Position numbers and translations under genes: made by a program. The notes under the pieces are model-generated. The model was not told the origin of the DNA. It made no database searches and worked only from the letters and a program-made list of their open reading frames with translations. Below, piece after piece: positions 24,323 to 36,504 of a stretch of DNA of 64,000 nt. Numbering within the stretch: the stretch's first letter is position 1; every line of letters starts with the position of its first letter. The stretch comes from Undaria pinnatifida (Eukaryota > Sar > Phaeophyceae > Laminariales > Alariaceae): assembly GCA_012845835.1 (NCBI GenBank), contig JABAKD010000030.1:8407805-8471804 (forward strand). Direction: 5' to 3'.

Positions 24323-24561
24323 CTGCGATGTTGCGCCGACACCGCAGCGAGAGCGGGGAGGGGGGAGGACGCAGCAGAATAGAAAGTGAATATGTGGGTT
24401 TGTGGAATAAAAAAAGTTAGGCCATTCAGTAGGGGCGCCTCGCGGTAAGGCGAGGTGGTGTGTGCCAGAGCAACGTGAGACCGCGTCGTATTAGGGGAAG
24501 CAGCGTTGATTCGTTCCAGGTGTTGTGAGTGCAAGTTCCTCGGTCGCGCCCCCCTCAAAAA

Positions 24562-25135
24562 AGCGAATTTTGACCGCCTTATGTAGGGATGCCGCCTTAT
24601 TCAGACCGCCTTATCTCGCGCGAAAAAAGCGATTTTGACCGCCTTGTATCGGTATACTGCCTTGTTCAGACCGCCTTATCTCGCGCAAAAAAAGCGAGTT
24701 TGACCGCCTTATGTAGGGATACCGTCTTAATCAGACCGCCTTATCTCGCGCAAAAAAGCGATTTTGACCGCCTTATGTTGGTATACCGCCTTAATCAGAC
24801 CGCCTTATCTCGCGCAAAAAAACGATTTTGACCGCCTTATGTTGGGATACCGCCTTAATCAGACCGCCTTATCTCGCGCAAAAAAAGCGATTTTGACCGC
24901 CTTATATCGGTATACCGCCTTATTGAGACCGCCTTACCTCGCGCAAATAACTAATTTTGACCGCCTTATATCGGTATACCGCCTTAATCAAATCGCCTTA
25001 ACTCGCGCGAAAAAACGATTTTGACCGCCTTATATCGGTATACCGCCTTAATCAGACCGCCTTGTCTCGCGCAAAAAAGCGATTTCGACCGCTTTATATA
25101 GGAATACCGTCTTATTCAGACCGCCTTATCGGGGG
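24562..25135. repeat. ~60-bp satellite, about ten units
   Basis: Units contain 'gattttgaccgccttat' + 'ggtataccgccttaatcag' + 'accgccttatctcgcgc'. Well conserved, with nested 'accgcctta' half-units. Open frames on the plus strand repeat ALSRAKK.. and are not regarded as a gene. Confidence 0.9.
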
Positions 25136-25139
25136 ACCC

Positions 25140-26030
25140 CCTCCTATTGTACATGATGTGTGTCTGTGTTCGTCACATACACTCCAACTTTATTTTTGTC
25201 ATCCATCGGAATCCAGAAAAAGCAAGCGTCCAACGTCATTGGTGATTATTTCGTCCTGTTGCAAAAGAGGCCAAAAGCTGTCGTGGTGGGGCGGTGGTGG
25301 GGGACGGTACTGATGGAAGACGTGATATTGTTGGCCAAGTTGTTGTACAGGCTACACATTAGGATGAACCAATTAAATCCCCCCCCCCCCCCGGCCGTAC
25401 ATCAACCTCGTGGAGGTACACCTTTTTTTGGCCGGAGTTCCTCACTTGCTGAGCTCCATTTTTTATTATATACCAGGAATATTTTTACTCATTCCTTCTG
25501 TTGTCTTCGCAACTTTCTTTCTCCGTGTCCCTCCGTAGACGTGACTCAGGTCCGGGGGGCAGCAAGCAGGCTTTTCTCCCCTCTCCCCACTGCGGTACAC
25601 GCCTTCGTGTTCTATTGCGAGAAGGCTCCAGCCCTTTCTTCCCTCGTCCACTCGCATGGAATTGTGCCATACCCCCACCCAAATGGTTTTGATAGAAATG
25701 AAAAGTGCAATCCGATGAGCGCAAGCCTCGTGGGACAGGAGGTACTCTCCAAAACGGTCATCGTGTGAAAAAAGTAAATGAAATTTTCCGACAATTGAGG
25801 GTTAAGGAGCCCGGGCATTTCACAAAAAAAAAGACGAAAAGCGCTTCGTAATAATGTCTCTATCGTAGCGCTTGTTCCGCGTTGGACAGTTGTGTACAGC
25901 GTTATCCACTGGGCCACCCAGTCACTTGAAGGCCTGAATCTGGCTAAGTTTGTTGTACGGGTGCAAGGCGGTGTTGGCTTGGTTGGTTGTACACTGTAGC
26001 ACCTATCCACCTTAACCAGCCAGTCACAAC
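25140..26030. other. Intron without recognised exon
   Basis: C-run at 25379-25392; mixed sequence. A 202-codon plus-strand frame here lacks any coding signature. Confidence 0.4.
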
Positions 26031-26035
26031 TAGTG

Positions 26036-26460
26036 TCACAACTAGTGACTGGGTGGTCTAGTGAGTAGTGCTGCATAAACCAACAGGTAGAAAATGGCGC
26101 ATGGTGAGCGCGGCTGCGCCGTGAAGAGCCGCGCAAATGGTGGGAGTTGCAACTTTTGAGTAGGCCAATCGTTTCTCAACCAAGGGAGCTATGTCCACTC
26201 ACTGTGTTCGGATCCGATGCGCACGTTACTGCTGCCTATTGTGTCAAACACCTATATTAGGTATATCCCATGAGATTGCGCTCGGCATTGGGCTTAGCTT
26301 ATAAGCTCTGTTGGTTGTATAACACTACCCATTATTGATAGACCATTCAGTCATGGAGTGACTGAGCGGTCTAGCGGATAATCCTATACAACCAAAAATA
26401 AAAAAACTCAAAACAACCGAGAGACTCGAATCCCGGCCCCCGTTATGCTAGCTGAGCTAT
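26036..26460. repeat. tRNA-like SINE candidates
   Basis: A-box-like 'gtgactg.g.ggtctag.gga' occurs at 26040-26070 and 26350-26380, and in reverse at 25893-25923. At 26405-26460 the minus strand has tagctcagctag and gggattcgagtc 24 bases apart (A- and B-box spacing without an anticodon arm). Pol III promoter remnants, not intact tRNAs. Confidence 0.45.
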
Positions 26461-26827
26461 CAGTTTAAGCGGTTGAGAGCGCTGCTCAAAATACTGATGA
26501 TCCATGAGCCAACAAGGGGCAGTGGAGCTTTTTGCATGCATCTCGCACCAACCGAATCCTGCTGTAAAGAATCGCCACCCAATCAGATCGATCATAATTG
26601 TGGAACAAAGGTTGGAATCACGCCTTTTGATAAGACGCGCTGTGAAAATTTTTCAACAAGTACAGCCTGTTGTCTAGCAGCTCCCGCAAAAACAAACACG
26701 AGGGTCGAGCAAAGCAAACGCTTAAGATCGTCCCACCCACTCGCCGTATATCAAGAAATGTTGCTAGAAGTGTGTATACCGGTAGATGATGATTGCCATC
26801 ACTTCTAGCAGATGGAACAGAACTCAC

Positions 26828-26952
26828 CCTCATCTCGGAGGAGTACAGACCCTTCCCCTCGCGAAGGCCGTGCTTCGCCTCTCCGGCGTAGGACGAACCG
26901 TCGGGCCAGGTCCACAAACCTTCTCCGTGTATCATGTCGTGATCAAATTCTC
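26828..26952 (-). CDS. Exon: MORN repeats 5-6
   Basis: Phase 1 to 0, TTAG acceptor, GTGAGT donor. EFDHDMIHGEGLWTWPDGSS, YAGEAKHGLREGKGLYSSEM. Both units are canonical. The donor chosen leaves R at the end, giving MRDTVYGNF across the junction. Confidence 0.9.
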
Positions 26953-27050
26953 CTAACAGCAGCAATAAAAATCATCGACATCGACATCAACATCACCATC
27001 AACAAACGGAAAGCCGTGTCGTTATAGATATGTCTCGACAATCAAACGCC

Positions 27051-27118
27051 AACATCAACAACAACAACAACAACAGCAACAACAACAACAGCAACAGCAA
27101 CAACAACAATAACAACAA

Positions 27119-27150
<32 letters not shown>
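27051..27150. repeat. (CAA)n trinucleotide repeat
   Basis: CAA units with CAG and CAT interruptions; open frames here are compositional. A longer CAA tract lies at 2348-2476. Confidence 0.95.
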
Positions 27151-27154
<4 letters not shown>

Positions 27155-27444
27155 GTTTGCCGAGGACAACGCTTTTCAGTGGGGGAGGAGGGGGGGGGGG
27201 CAGGGTCAACAGTGCCTGCGTTTTATCGTGTCGTGGCCAACTTCTCCCGAGAAACAATTAAAGAGCTTCAGCAACAAACATACGAGGGATTGCCGAGGAA
27301 AATGTTTTCTGCTTCGAGGTGAAAGGGGCAACAATATGGGGTAAACATTGCCTGCAACTTACTGCAAGGCATGCTCAAGGGTAGGGACGATGGGTACGAC
27401 GACCGCAGCTGAGCGTCAGGTTCGTTGAAGTTGACAATCAATCG

Positions 27445-27570
27445 CAGGGTGGCCACGAAGTTCTACGAAGTACCGACCTCCCCCTGAAGATGCGCTCCGT
27501 CTCGAAAGAGATGCGTGGGTCAACGATCAAATGATCAAGGCAAGCACCAAGGAAGTACACCCTCCCCCCC
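27445..27570 (-). repeat. Dispersed family B copy plus C-run
   Basis: Reverse of the 23.23/35.89 kb element, adjoining a 13-base C-run. Confidence 0.6.
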
Positions 27571-27899
27571 CCCCTGACCTCCTCTAGAGCATGCCTAAGA
27601 AGGTAGATGTCTCCGATGAGTCGTTGAGTCGTTCTGCGGTAGCCGTCACAATCTTTCTTTAACGAAACAGGCGGTTGTGCAAAAACAGCTCCCGGCCGTA
27701 TCTTCTGAAATACGATACGGCTTGCCACCCCGACGTGATCGTTCGATAGTCCTTTACCAAAAAGAAAAATACGGGAAGAATTTTCGTTTCATAGCATCCA
27801 TCCTCGTGTCGAGCAGCCATGAAGCGTTCGCTAATGAAAATCGCTGGGTTTTTTTTTGTCAGGGGGGGGGGCTATCGTGGGGTCAGTCCGATTAGGTAC

Positions 27900-28047
27900 C
27901 TTCATACTCGGCACCGTCGAGGGATACCAGCTTCCCGAAGCCCTGCCGCTGCCCCCTGTGCCACTCCCCGCTGTACACGGTGCCGTCCGAGTAGCGGTGT
28001 TCTCCCAAGCCGTGCTTTTGTTCGTCCAACATGTCCCCTTCGTACAC
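27900..28047 (-). CDS. Exon: MORN repeats 3-4
   Basis: Phase 0 to 1, CCAG acceptor, GTACCT donor. [20 protein letters not shown], then [20 protein letters not shown]: two canonical MORN units (Y.G......G.G.....DG..Y.G.W..G...G.G). The overhang G plus the next exon gives YEGEF. Confidence 0.9.
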
Positions 28048-28285
28048 CTGGATAGATTGTTGATCGTACAATGAAACGATTTATTCAGTGGACAACTTTG
28101 TCGCGACCACAAAAAACAGTGACGCTGGAAGCAGTTTTGTGATGGACTGATGAGGAAGAAGGACACTTTTAATGTCCCTTTTAGAAAGTGTACCCAATTT
28201 TGTGGAGACAGTCTACGTATTTTTTAGTGTGATACTATGTTTGGAGCGGCATGGTAAAGTGGTTGAATTCCGCTTTTTTTTTTCC

Positions 28286-28550
28286 GTCTCACGAACACCT
28301 GGCCCAGCAGCTGCTGGCCAGCTACTAGCAACAAGCACACCGTATGTTCGAGTGTTCTACCGGTCTGCCAGCACCGTCCCGTGCTGTACCCACTCGGTAC
28401 TGCCGCTGACGCGATCATCCAAACCCTGTCTATGCTGCAATCAAAGTCGATTTTCCAACAACATAATATGAACCAAAATGCCTACGTAATGCTCTTTCGC
28501 GACAAAAGGCATATAATTCTTGCTTCGGTTCCCGAACCCTAATGCTCTTC
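28286..28550 (+). repeat. Dispersed family F, copy 1
   Basis: Matches 38.10-38.35 kb from 'cagcagctgctggccagc' to 'ggttcccgaaccctaat'. Confidence 0.65.
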
Positions 28551-28559
28551 TCCTTTTTT

Positions 28560-30160
28560 TTTCCCTTTTTTTACTTTTTGTAGACGACCACACCATTTTC
28601 ATCAGTTCCCATCTTCCAGAGAAGACGATGTGGCGTCGAGGCCGAGCGCTCAACAGGATAGCGTTCAATGAGTAAATATGGTGAGGGGGAAGAAGAAAAC
28701 ACCGGCGCATTTCGTGTACCACTGCCGGAACAACGTCTCCACACTAACACCAAGTGATACATGTGTGTGTGTCCCCTCAAGACGAGGAAAAAAAACACCA
28801 CGGCACTACCGGAACTGACAACATTTTGGGAAGGCCGAAGCTCGGAAGGCTTGCCATGTTCTATTAAACAGTAGCAGGGGTCCCCCGACAAGGCGGTATC
28901 TCGATATAAATTGAGGTGGGATCTCTATACAAGGCGGTCAAAATCGCCTGGCGCGACGACCAGGGAGAACTGCACTCGTAAGACCTGGAACGAACAAGGC
29001 AGCCTCCCCCTACAAGGCGTTCACAATGCTCTTTCACACACCGCCACCTTACCGGGGACCCCTTACAGTGCTGATCCTGTGCTCTACCTGTGCTATATCT
29101 GTCATTGCGCGGGAGTCTTTCTTGTGGGTGTATTCACCGCCTACGTGCCCGTTTCCACACACCTATACCCCCCCCCCCCCCCCCCCCGTGCACGACAGGC
29201 GGATCAGGCCAAAACATCCACAGCAACAAACAAGAAGGAGCACGAGATTCTAAGCGGTATACGTAAAGCGCGACGTACACCTTGGCCGCTCTTCGTCAAT
29301 CGCGAGGCGTGCAATCAGGGGGGAAAATACAACCCCTCTCCCCCCCCCCCCCCTACCAATCAATCAAGGGGACATGAATCGACGGGCGGTTTACAGCGCA
29401 AGCAAGCAAACACGATGCCCCGATCGTTGTCGTTGTTGTGGCTGCCATCCGAAAATGAGCAGCATGAGCTTCAACATAAATGACCCAGGGTGATCGTATG
29501 AGCAAACATTGCAAATAGTCTTTGGTGCGCTGGCTTGCATGTTTTCGGTTGTTTGCCCGCGGGCTCATTGTGACATTCCGAGGCCTATTGCAGCAGTTGG
29601 CATGTATGTGCATCCCTGTCTCGTAGTTTTTGACCGCAGAGCTCGTCTCTCGATGAGGCGCCAGCACGGACACTGGTTGTGCTGGATGGAGACGGGTGGA
29701 AACATCACTTTAATTTGAATAAAACACGCACACTGCCAGATAATAATAAGAAAACCAAGGGAAATCCATCAAAACAGGAAAATGCTCTCCTTGTTATTGT
29801 CAATCAAGAGGAACGCAATCAGAAGTGCAAGAAACGGTGGTTATACGGCGCAGCAACGAAACACAATGCCCCTCAATGCCAGTCCCGGATTCGTTCGCGT
29901 GCTTTGAACCCACACGCGACCGGCATCCACGGAATCCGCGCAATCCGCGCCTACTGTACCGCCTCCGCAACTCTTGAAGGGGAGGGACACATGCCTCGAC
30001 CGTTTGGTACACAAGGGTCACAAAATACAATTGCTCTTCATTCGCTCCTCAAGGGAGAATTCAGTAACCAGGAGAGTGACAAACAAATCGGTACACAACG
30101 TAGCAACAACAAACACAACGCCGCTTGCTTGCTGTCTAAAATGTTTAGAGTATGCAAATC
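28560..30160. other. Intron without recognised exon
   Basis: Includes a C-run (29168-29187), a second C-run (29340-29353), a fragment of the 24.56 kb satellite (28890-28935) and generic sequence. No exon seen. Confidence 0.45.
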
Positions 30161-30323
30161 GCCGAGGAGTGGGAATGCTGAATTATCCTCTCTGCGGGAT
30201 AAAAGTGAAGGAACGTTACCGGGGAGGGGAGAAGGAACGGCACCTATGACCACCGCTTGTCTTCAAGATGGAAGGTAAAAGTGATGTACAATACTGGTAT
30301 ATAAATGGAGGGGAGGGACACAC

Positions 30324-30457
30324 CTCTCCGCCCGGAGTCGTGAGACGGTAGAGCCCCGAGATGCAGTCTATGTCAAAGTGGTTGTCCACGAACGGCCCCT
30401 CGTATGTCCACCCGGTCTTCGTGATCCACGTGCCCCAGTGCCCAGGCATGCGCGCCT
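30324..30457 (-). CDS. Exon: MORN repeat 2
   Basis: Phase 1 to 0. [20 protein letters not shown] then [18 protein letters not shown]; 'GWTYEGPF' is a MORN core, ending TTPGGE, which runs into VYEGDML in the next exon. Confidence 0.8.
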
Positions 30458-31292
30458 CTGCACACAGATTAAAAAAAAAAAACATTCTTAGCCAAACATA
30501 CAGCAGCCGATATGTTTTTCGGGAGCAATTTTGGTCCACGGAAAACTGCCGGTGAGCAGCAGCGTTTGGACGTGGACGCACGAGCGCTGGCGAAAGAACG
30601 CCTACGCACAAATTGTAACCCCCGTTCGTTGGTGGCTATTAATTCAGTATATAATTTTCATTATGATTTTTAATGACCGTGGCCACGGCAGGTTGGGCAG
30701 GGGGTACCCTCTTCTCCTCTGCTGGTCTGACCCACTCGCCCGAGAGACTCTGTACCTCAACGAAACAAAATGAAATTCAGGCGATTTGTTTCGGCGCGAC
30801 GTAGTTGTAAGCTGTGACCGTTCCCTGATGGCTTCCATGTATGTGTCAAAACAACAACAAAAAAGAAAAAAAACAGCGCGAAAGCTTTTTTTCGGACCGC
30901 ACAAGGAATGGGGGGTGGGGGCACTCAGGCCCACACCGATGGTGTGGGGATGGAGCCTGGACGAGGCGTAAGGATTAACCCATTTAGCACCGCACTTCCG
31001 TCAAGGAAACAAAACACTTGGAGTTAGAATATGATTGTTTTTTAAAGTTAGGAATGGGTAAATAGTAGAAGGTAGATGAGCGTGTGATGAGAAGGTAAAG
31101 AAAAGTGGAAGCAAGGCTCAGCAGATGAATTAGAGCGATGCTGAGCCGAAAAAAGGGTACTGACGGAGGGAGGAGGTGGAGTCTCCCCCCATGCCACCCC
31201 CTCGAATCTCCTCCTCGCTTTCTTGTCTATTTCCTCAGCTGGAGCTTACTGTACAGTAGTCATTCAGTATCGATTATACTTGAATCGCTCAC
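30458..31292. other. Intron, nothing notable
   Basis: Short dispersed phrase at 30977-31030 (cccatttagcaccgcacttcc...cttggagttag; related to 60.42 and 16.86 kb). No exon seen. Confidence 0.5.
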
Positions 31293-31388
31293 CAGGAGGA
31301 ACGACCCCTTTCAAGTCCAAGCACGCCTCCACCACGTAAGGCCCATCGTACAGGGCTCCGTCGTGGTACTTTATCAGGATGTCGCCTC
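31293..31388 (-). CDS. Exon: MORN repeat 1
   Basis: Phase 1 both sides, CGCAG acceptor, GTGAGC donor. [20 protein letters not shown] has the DG..Y.G.. MORN core; then [11 protein letters not shown]. Junction phases fit both neighbours. Confidence 0.8.
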
Positions 31389-31869
31389 CTGCGGCGTGCG
31401 TACGCAAGGCCGCAGCGGCAGCAGCAAAAAAAAAAGACAGACGGCAACAACAGCAACAATTACAACAAGGCTCGTAAAAGTTTTTTTTTTTTATTTGTGT
31501 TTTTTTTCATTTTACTTGATAAGTACAGGGCGGGGCCTCGTCGTGATTTTTTTTCATATACATACGTATTGCAAGGGCGGCCGAAAAAAAAAGAAAAAAA
31601 GGCAGGTAACAAACCAACGGAGCTACTTCATAGCAGTTAGTTAAATATTAATTTAGCACCCAGCGAATGCGATACTACGTTTCAGACTGCGCCGAGGGCC
31701 ACCGCTGTCGAGCTGCCTGAAGCGCCCTTCGACCAACCGACGCACACAGCAAGCTGACGACAGCTACGGCAGTAGCACAGGATATCTGCTAATCAGGGAG
31801 AGTCCTCCCTCCACAATGCGATAGGAGATGCACTTTTGGGGTTAAACTTTTTTTTTATGACCTCTATAG

Positions 31870-32065
31870 TGCGGTTGAGCTCCTCCTCAACCGTGGAACT
31901 CCCGGTTAGTCCGATACTTTTACGAGTACAATGGTTGATTTTAGGACTAGCGCATAGAACGAAGTGTTGGTCGGATTGCGCGAGGAAAACGTCTTCGAAG
32001 CCATGCTTCGGGTGATGATGGATGATGATATTCAGCTCCTAAAGCTAGGAGCTCAGAAACTGACG
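31870..32065. repeat. Dispersed family C, copy 1
   Basis: Matches 45.53 and 63.46 kb ('ttttacgagtac', 'aggactagcgc', 'ggtcgg.ttgcgcga', 'gaagct.ggagctcag'). Confidence 0.6.
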
Positions 32066-32829
32066 CTTCGCCCGAATCGCGTGTTGACTCAAGAGACAAA
32101 AGTAAATATCAAAGTCAGGCAGAGATTTACAGGAAAAAATAGCAAGGTTCGAGAGCCCTCGTACTGAGTTTTAGTGTGGAACGCATGTGTTTTTCGAAAA
32201 TAAGAAGCCCAACCTGAACCAATGTTCCAGTTTTCTGATTTTGAAGGCCTGTACCATATTTTCCACCTACTACTCGATTGCTAGCATTTTTACGCGTGTG
32301 TGAGTGTTGCTGCTGCCGGCATTCTTGGTCGTTCACAAAGCGTTATCTACATAATAAGGTGTCGACATTATTTCTTCGCCACTGCTACTCGTACTTTTCT
32401 TTTTTTTCATGACCCGTACCTGGAAAACATCAGGTGGAACAAAAAAGGTCAACATAGATAGAACCCGGTTTCAACGTCGGCTTGACGAGCCGTGGTATCT
32501 ACATTAAATTGCAAAGGATGGCTTTGTCTGCACACGCAAGACATCAGGGAAACAGACAAATTGAGGTTTGTTGTGTTTGGTAGAGAGAATGACGCATGTC
32601 TGTGTCAGAAATCTGGGTCGTTGTGAATTGTAAAAAAAGTCGAACGAGCACCCCAGGACCAGCGTCGGGCGCAGCTCGTCGCGTGCAGGCTAGCAAGGGC
32701 GCGCCTAGCGCAAGCGGGATGGGTCTCTTGCTGACAACGTGTGCAGACATGAAGTGTTCCCTGGATTGGCCAGCCAAGCTAGGTATTTTGAGTGTTTTCT
32801 TTCCCACCCGCCCGCCCCTATTATTTATT

Positions 32830-32950
32830 TCGAATGGGGGAGGGGGGGCGGGGGGAAGGGGGGGGGGGGGAGGGGGGGGGGGGGAGGGGCGAGGGGGGGG
32901 AGGCGGGGGGGGGAGGGGGGGGGGGAGGGGGGGGGGGGGCGGGGGGGAGA
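32830..32950. repeat. Poly-G tract, ~120 bp
   Basis: Nearly pure G with single A/C interruptions; the longest G tract of the window together with 13.94-14.12 kb. Confidence 0.95.
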
Positions 32951-33602
32951 GCGGTACGGGTAGTCGGGATTCCGTACATTTATATACATATATATGCTGT
33001 GTTTTCGTTTTAGGTTAGGTTTGAGTTAGATCGAAGGAGTCTAATGGTACAGTACCATTCGGAGGCTTGGCTACCCGAGACGACTGCAGCCGGTAATATT
33101 GATAGTTATGAACCCGGCTGCTATCGTTATAGGGAGGGAGACACGGTGAATAAATGTGGTGGGCGAGAAACATACCTGGCAGGAGATTGAAAGAGGCTGC
33201 GACGGGTGTGTGTGGCCAAAGGGGAGAAATGTTTCTTCTCCCACCACCCAGAAAGCGAATGACAACAACGTAATTCAAAAAGATAAAACAACGGACTCGT
33301 TTGGGCTGGTCGGTGTTACTTGGACGGCGGCTGCTTGTTCTTTCTTTAGTTTTCTTCGGTGTTTATTTTTGATGTTGTCGTACCTAGTATCGCTCAAAGA
33401 AACGCCTACTTCGGCGTGTTCCGTCTGGGCGCTTGCGAGCGACACCCCCCGGATTTCAAGCGTAAAAGACACATCCCGAATGTACATATCATACTAATGT
33501 GCGTGTTGTCGGCACGGTGTATTTGGTCAACAACCAGAAGACGAAGATTAATGAATTGGGGGTTGGAGAATGAACCATATTCCGTGTGTTTGTTCTGCTC
33601 AC

Positions 33603-33696
33603 CCAATTTTCCATGCGTGAACCACCCGAAAGCCCACTCGTATTTCGGCCAGTAGCGCCTCCTTAGCTTCTCCTTCGGCACGTACTTCACCTTCAC
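33603..33696 (-). CDS. Exon: lead-in to MORN region
   Basis: Phase 0 to 1, GCCAG acceptor, GTGAGC donor. [20 protein letters not shown] then [12 protein letters not shown]; the glycine/aromatic pattern already resembles MORN-type hairpins. Confidence 0.75.
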
Positions 33697-34247
33697 CTGG
33701 CGTGTTTGTAGGTTGACCCCCGCCAAACGCGAATACGAGGAAACGACGGAATGATAACCATCAACGATGGAAAATGGCCCGTGCCACAGGTTTTTTTAGA
33801 AAGAAAGAAAGAAAGAGAAAGAGAGATAGAGAGAGAGGAGGCGGGGGAAGGAGAAACGAAACGTATACCAGGTACAAATTTTCGGGTCAGCTGATGATGC
33901 AAAATACCTTTCTCGTCTGGGGTCCCTTACGTAGCATGTTATGGTGCATCTGTATCGCTTCCAAGAGAGAAACAAAAACGCAAGCCGGCAGGCACCCTTG
34001 CAGCCGACACGACCAAGAGGAGGTTGAATAACGTTTTTCCGCATACGAAGCTTTTTTTTTTCTTGTCTAAAAGGGTTGAAAACGGGGCCAAACTACTTGA
34101 ATTTAGTGTGGGCATGTTTTGTAGCGCTTAATTAAAAGGGCGAAGGAAACAGACGAAGCCAAAGCCATGGTCCCTGGTGGCAGGTTGAGCGAGGAGACGC
34201 ACGAGGAGGAAGGTACAGAATACTGGTAGTGTTTTTCCTTTTCGTAC
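33697..34247. other. Intron, nothing notable
   Basis: GA-rich stretch at 33797-33840 and A/T runs only. Confidence 0.5.
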
Positions 34248-34376
34248 CTTGAGCCTCAGAGGCGGAGGGTCCCTTGCGAAGACGTAAATGGCGCGTGACG
34301 GTACCGTGCGCGAGATAGTGCCACCCCTGATGTTCGACAGATGGCACTCGTACACGCCCTCGAAGTCGTGAACGAT
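34248..34376 (-). CDS. Exon: second Ig-like half
   Basis: Forty-three codons, phase 0, GAAG acceptor, GTACGA donor. [16 protein letters not shown] shows the Ig 'D.G.Y.C...N..G' F-G hairpin, then [17 protein letters not shown] closes the strand. The first half of this Ig-like fold is not found immediately upstream. Confidence 0.75.
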
Positions 34377-35468
34377 CTTCGCACGCGCGTTAGCGGGTGG
34401 GGAACGTTATCGGAGAGGGAGAGGACAAAACAAAAAAACGACTGCACGATACCAGTAATACCGATTCATGGAACCGAAGACTCTCTCGAGAGAGGATAGA
34501 TCACCCCGGCACATACATCCACGGGCCTCATCATCATATATCTTTGAAGAAACAATACCAGTAATACATCTGGAGAAAAAAACGACTCCCCCCCGGTGTA
34601 TCACGCAGCTTGCAGAGATGGCTATCGACCCTTAAAACGTTAATGGTATCAAACTCACAGCTAGCTGGCGTATTTAAAGCACGAAGTGTTAGCAAATGAG
34701 GATTATTGCCGATGCCGGTCTAGGAGACCAAAGACCGGGATGGAAGATGAAACGAGCATTATCAATAGTACCACTCCCTGGAATCCACGTGGACTAAAGG
34801 GTCGCGGGTGGCTACTGTAGTGTTAATAGTATTAATAGCGGCGGTCGGTACATTTTTTCGAAATTCCGTGGCGTGCGCGGGTGTGGACTACGAATAATAA
34901 GGGTTCTCGTTCTTAACAAAAAACCAATTTTAAAAGAAAACGTTCGCGAAAAATCGTGACAATAAAAAAAAAAAAAAAACGTGTGGACAATTTTTCGCGA
35001 ATCGTGATACGATAGTCGTTGCGCATCTAAAACAATGAAACTTCTCGTGGACATTTTCGCGAACCGCAATTGACATTCGGCACCAATCTTAAGAGGTTGG
35101 GGAGCAAGGCACCTGATATTCTAAGGCGAACGTTAATTTTAAGCTTTGCCTCCCCTACGATATTCATGCCTCCACCCATTCGGAGACCCTCCCCCCCCCC
35201 CCCCCCGCCGGGGCAAAAAAATGCTCACGTACGTCGTCTATCATAAACAGGTTATATTATATCCGAACAAAAAAAGAAAATGGCACGATGCCTGACAAAA
35301 ACATGTTTATGCGTTTTCTATGCGACACTATCAATATGATTACGGCATTCTTCAAATATCACGATTAGTTCTGTATTTTAGTTGTAGTTTTTAAGGAATG
35401 AACGTAAACACCCGCGAAGGCCCCTCTGAGAAATGACCTCCGTTGTCGCAGTACCATAATAATATCAC
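34377..35468. other. AT-rich intron; may hide one exon
   Basis: Contains a copy of the 65-bp element (34591-34672) and a C-run (35185-35205). The next exon begins mid-Ig-like fold, so an exon with strands A-C could be missed here, but I see none. Confidence 0.4.
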
Positions 35469-35639
35469 CTTCAAGGGATCGCTGGAAGAGTTCTTCAGCA
35501 ATTCTTTGTGCTTTTCGTTCACCGCGTCTCGTGCGGTGTTCAGCTGTTCCAAAGCGCACTGTACCAGTTTTTCCTTGGTGCCGAGATCGATCTTTGCCAT
35601 TTCGGCCTTCTCCTTCCCCTCCGTGACGCAATATATCGC
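35469..35639 (-). CDS. Exon: coiled-coil segment
   Basis: Fifty-seven codons, phase 0, CGCAG acceptor, GTGATA donor. IYCVTEGKEKAEMAKIDLGT then QCALEQLNTARDAVNEKHKE has heptad-like hydrophobic spacing. It separates the two Ig-like parts. Confidence 0.75.
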
Positions 35640-35744
35640 CTGCGGCGGCCCGCATTCAGGTGGACGCGCATATATGTATACAGTTACAGGTGTCGGGAAA
35701 CGACAAGAGCCCGGTTAGCATATGCGCGTGTGTTTTGTTTTGGG

Positions 35745-35880
35745 GGGGTAAGGAGGGGGTGGTGAGGGGGGGGGGGGGGGGGGGGAAAGGTTGAGAAGGG
35801 GGTTGAGGTGGGGGGGGAGGGAGTGAGGGGAGGGGGGAGGTCGAGGAGGGGGTTGAGGTGGCGGGGGGGGGGGGGCATGT
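35745..35880. repeat. Poly-G rich tract
   Basis: Long G-runs with single A/T interruptions; potential G-quadruplex on the plus strand. Confidence 0.9.
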
Positions 35881-35887
35881 TAAGGGG

Positions 35888-36035
35888 GGCGTACTCATTT
35901 GTTGCTTGCCTTAGTCATTTTACCATTGACCACGCATCCCTTTCGAGACGGAGCACCGTTCCTGCTCCTAATAGAGACACCTTCAACATTTGGGCGCTCA
36001 TTACGTTTCTTCCATATATTACATGGCGGGGGGGG
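35888..36035 (+). repeat. Dispersed family B copy next to G-runs
   Basis: About 130 bp starting 'gtactcatttgttgcttgcc' match 23230-23375, and in reverse 13478-13555 and 27450-27560. All copies abut a G- or C-run. Confidence 0.7.
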
Positions 36036-36093
36036 GGGGGGGATATGAGCCCCGCCACCCACAAACATTTACGCTGTTTAAATGCCCATGTGC

Positions 36094-36128
36094 TTACTCG
36101 CTTCAAGGCGAGCTTTACCTACGTAAGG
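36094..36128 (-). pseudogene. Short echo of the 3' edge of the 36.28 kb exon
   Basis: 'cttactcgcttcaaggcgagctt' resembles 'ttactcacctcaagacgagctt' at the real border; the donor is destroyed. Short match, so only moderately sure. Confidence 0.45.
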
Positions 36129-36274
36129 CTCGTTTACTGGCAATGTGTGTGCCGTTGTGCAAGCGGGAGACAAGCCTATCGGCGCATTTTAAGCGTACGG
36201 TGAAAACAACAACAACAACAGCAGCAGCGTCAAAACCGACCCTGTTCTTTAGCTCGAAACCCGATTTTACTCAC

Positions 36275-36470
36275 CTCAAGACGAGCTTCATCTCGTTTCA
36301 CGATGGCCGCGTCGTAAACCCCTTCCGCCCTTTGAACGGCAGCGTCGAGAGCAGCAGCCTCTCCCTCCCAGGCAGAGCGTGCGACAACGGTGCTCTCGTA
36401 CTCTTTGAACATAAAAGGAGTGTCGCAATTGCCGCAGATCACGTGTGCAGCGTTACGGGGAACGGCTTGC
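36275..36470 (-). CDS. Exon: end of Ig-like fold into helical segment
   Basis: Sixty-five codons, phase 2 to 0, acceptor CCAG at 36471, donor GTGAGT. QAVPRNAAHVICGNCD closes the Ig-like part; EYESTVVARSAWEGEAAALD and VYDAAIVKRDEARLE are amphipathic helix. The start was chosen because only this acceptor gives the phase required by the previous exon. Confidence 0.75.
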
Positions 36471-36504
36471 CTGGTGCCCCACCATTGAGGGTGTGTTTTT
36501 AATT

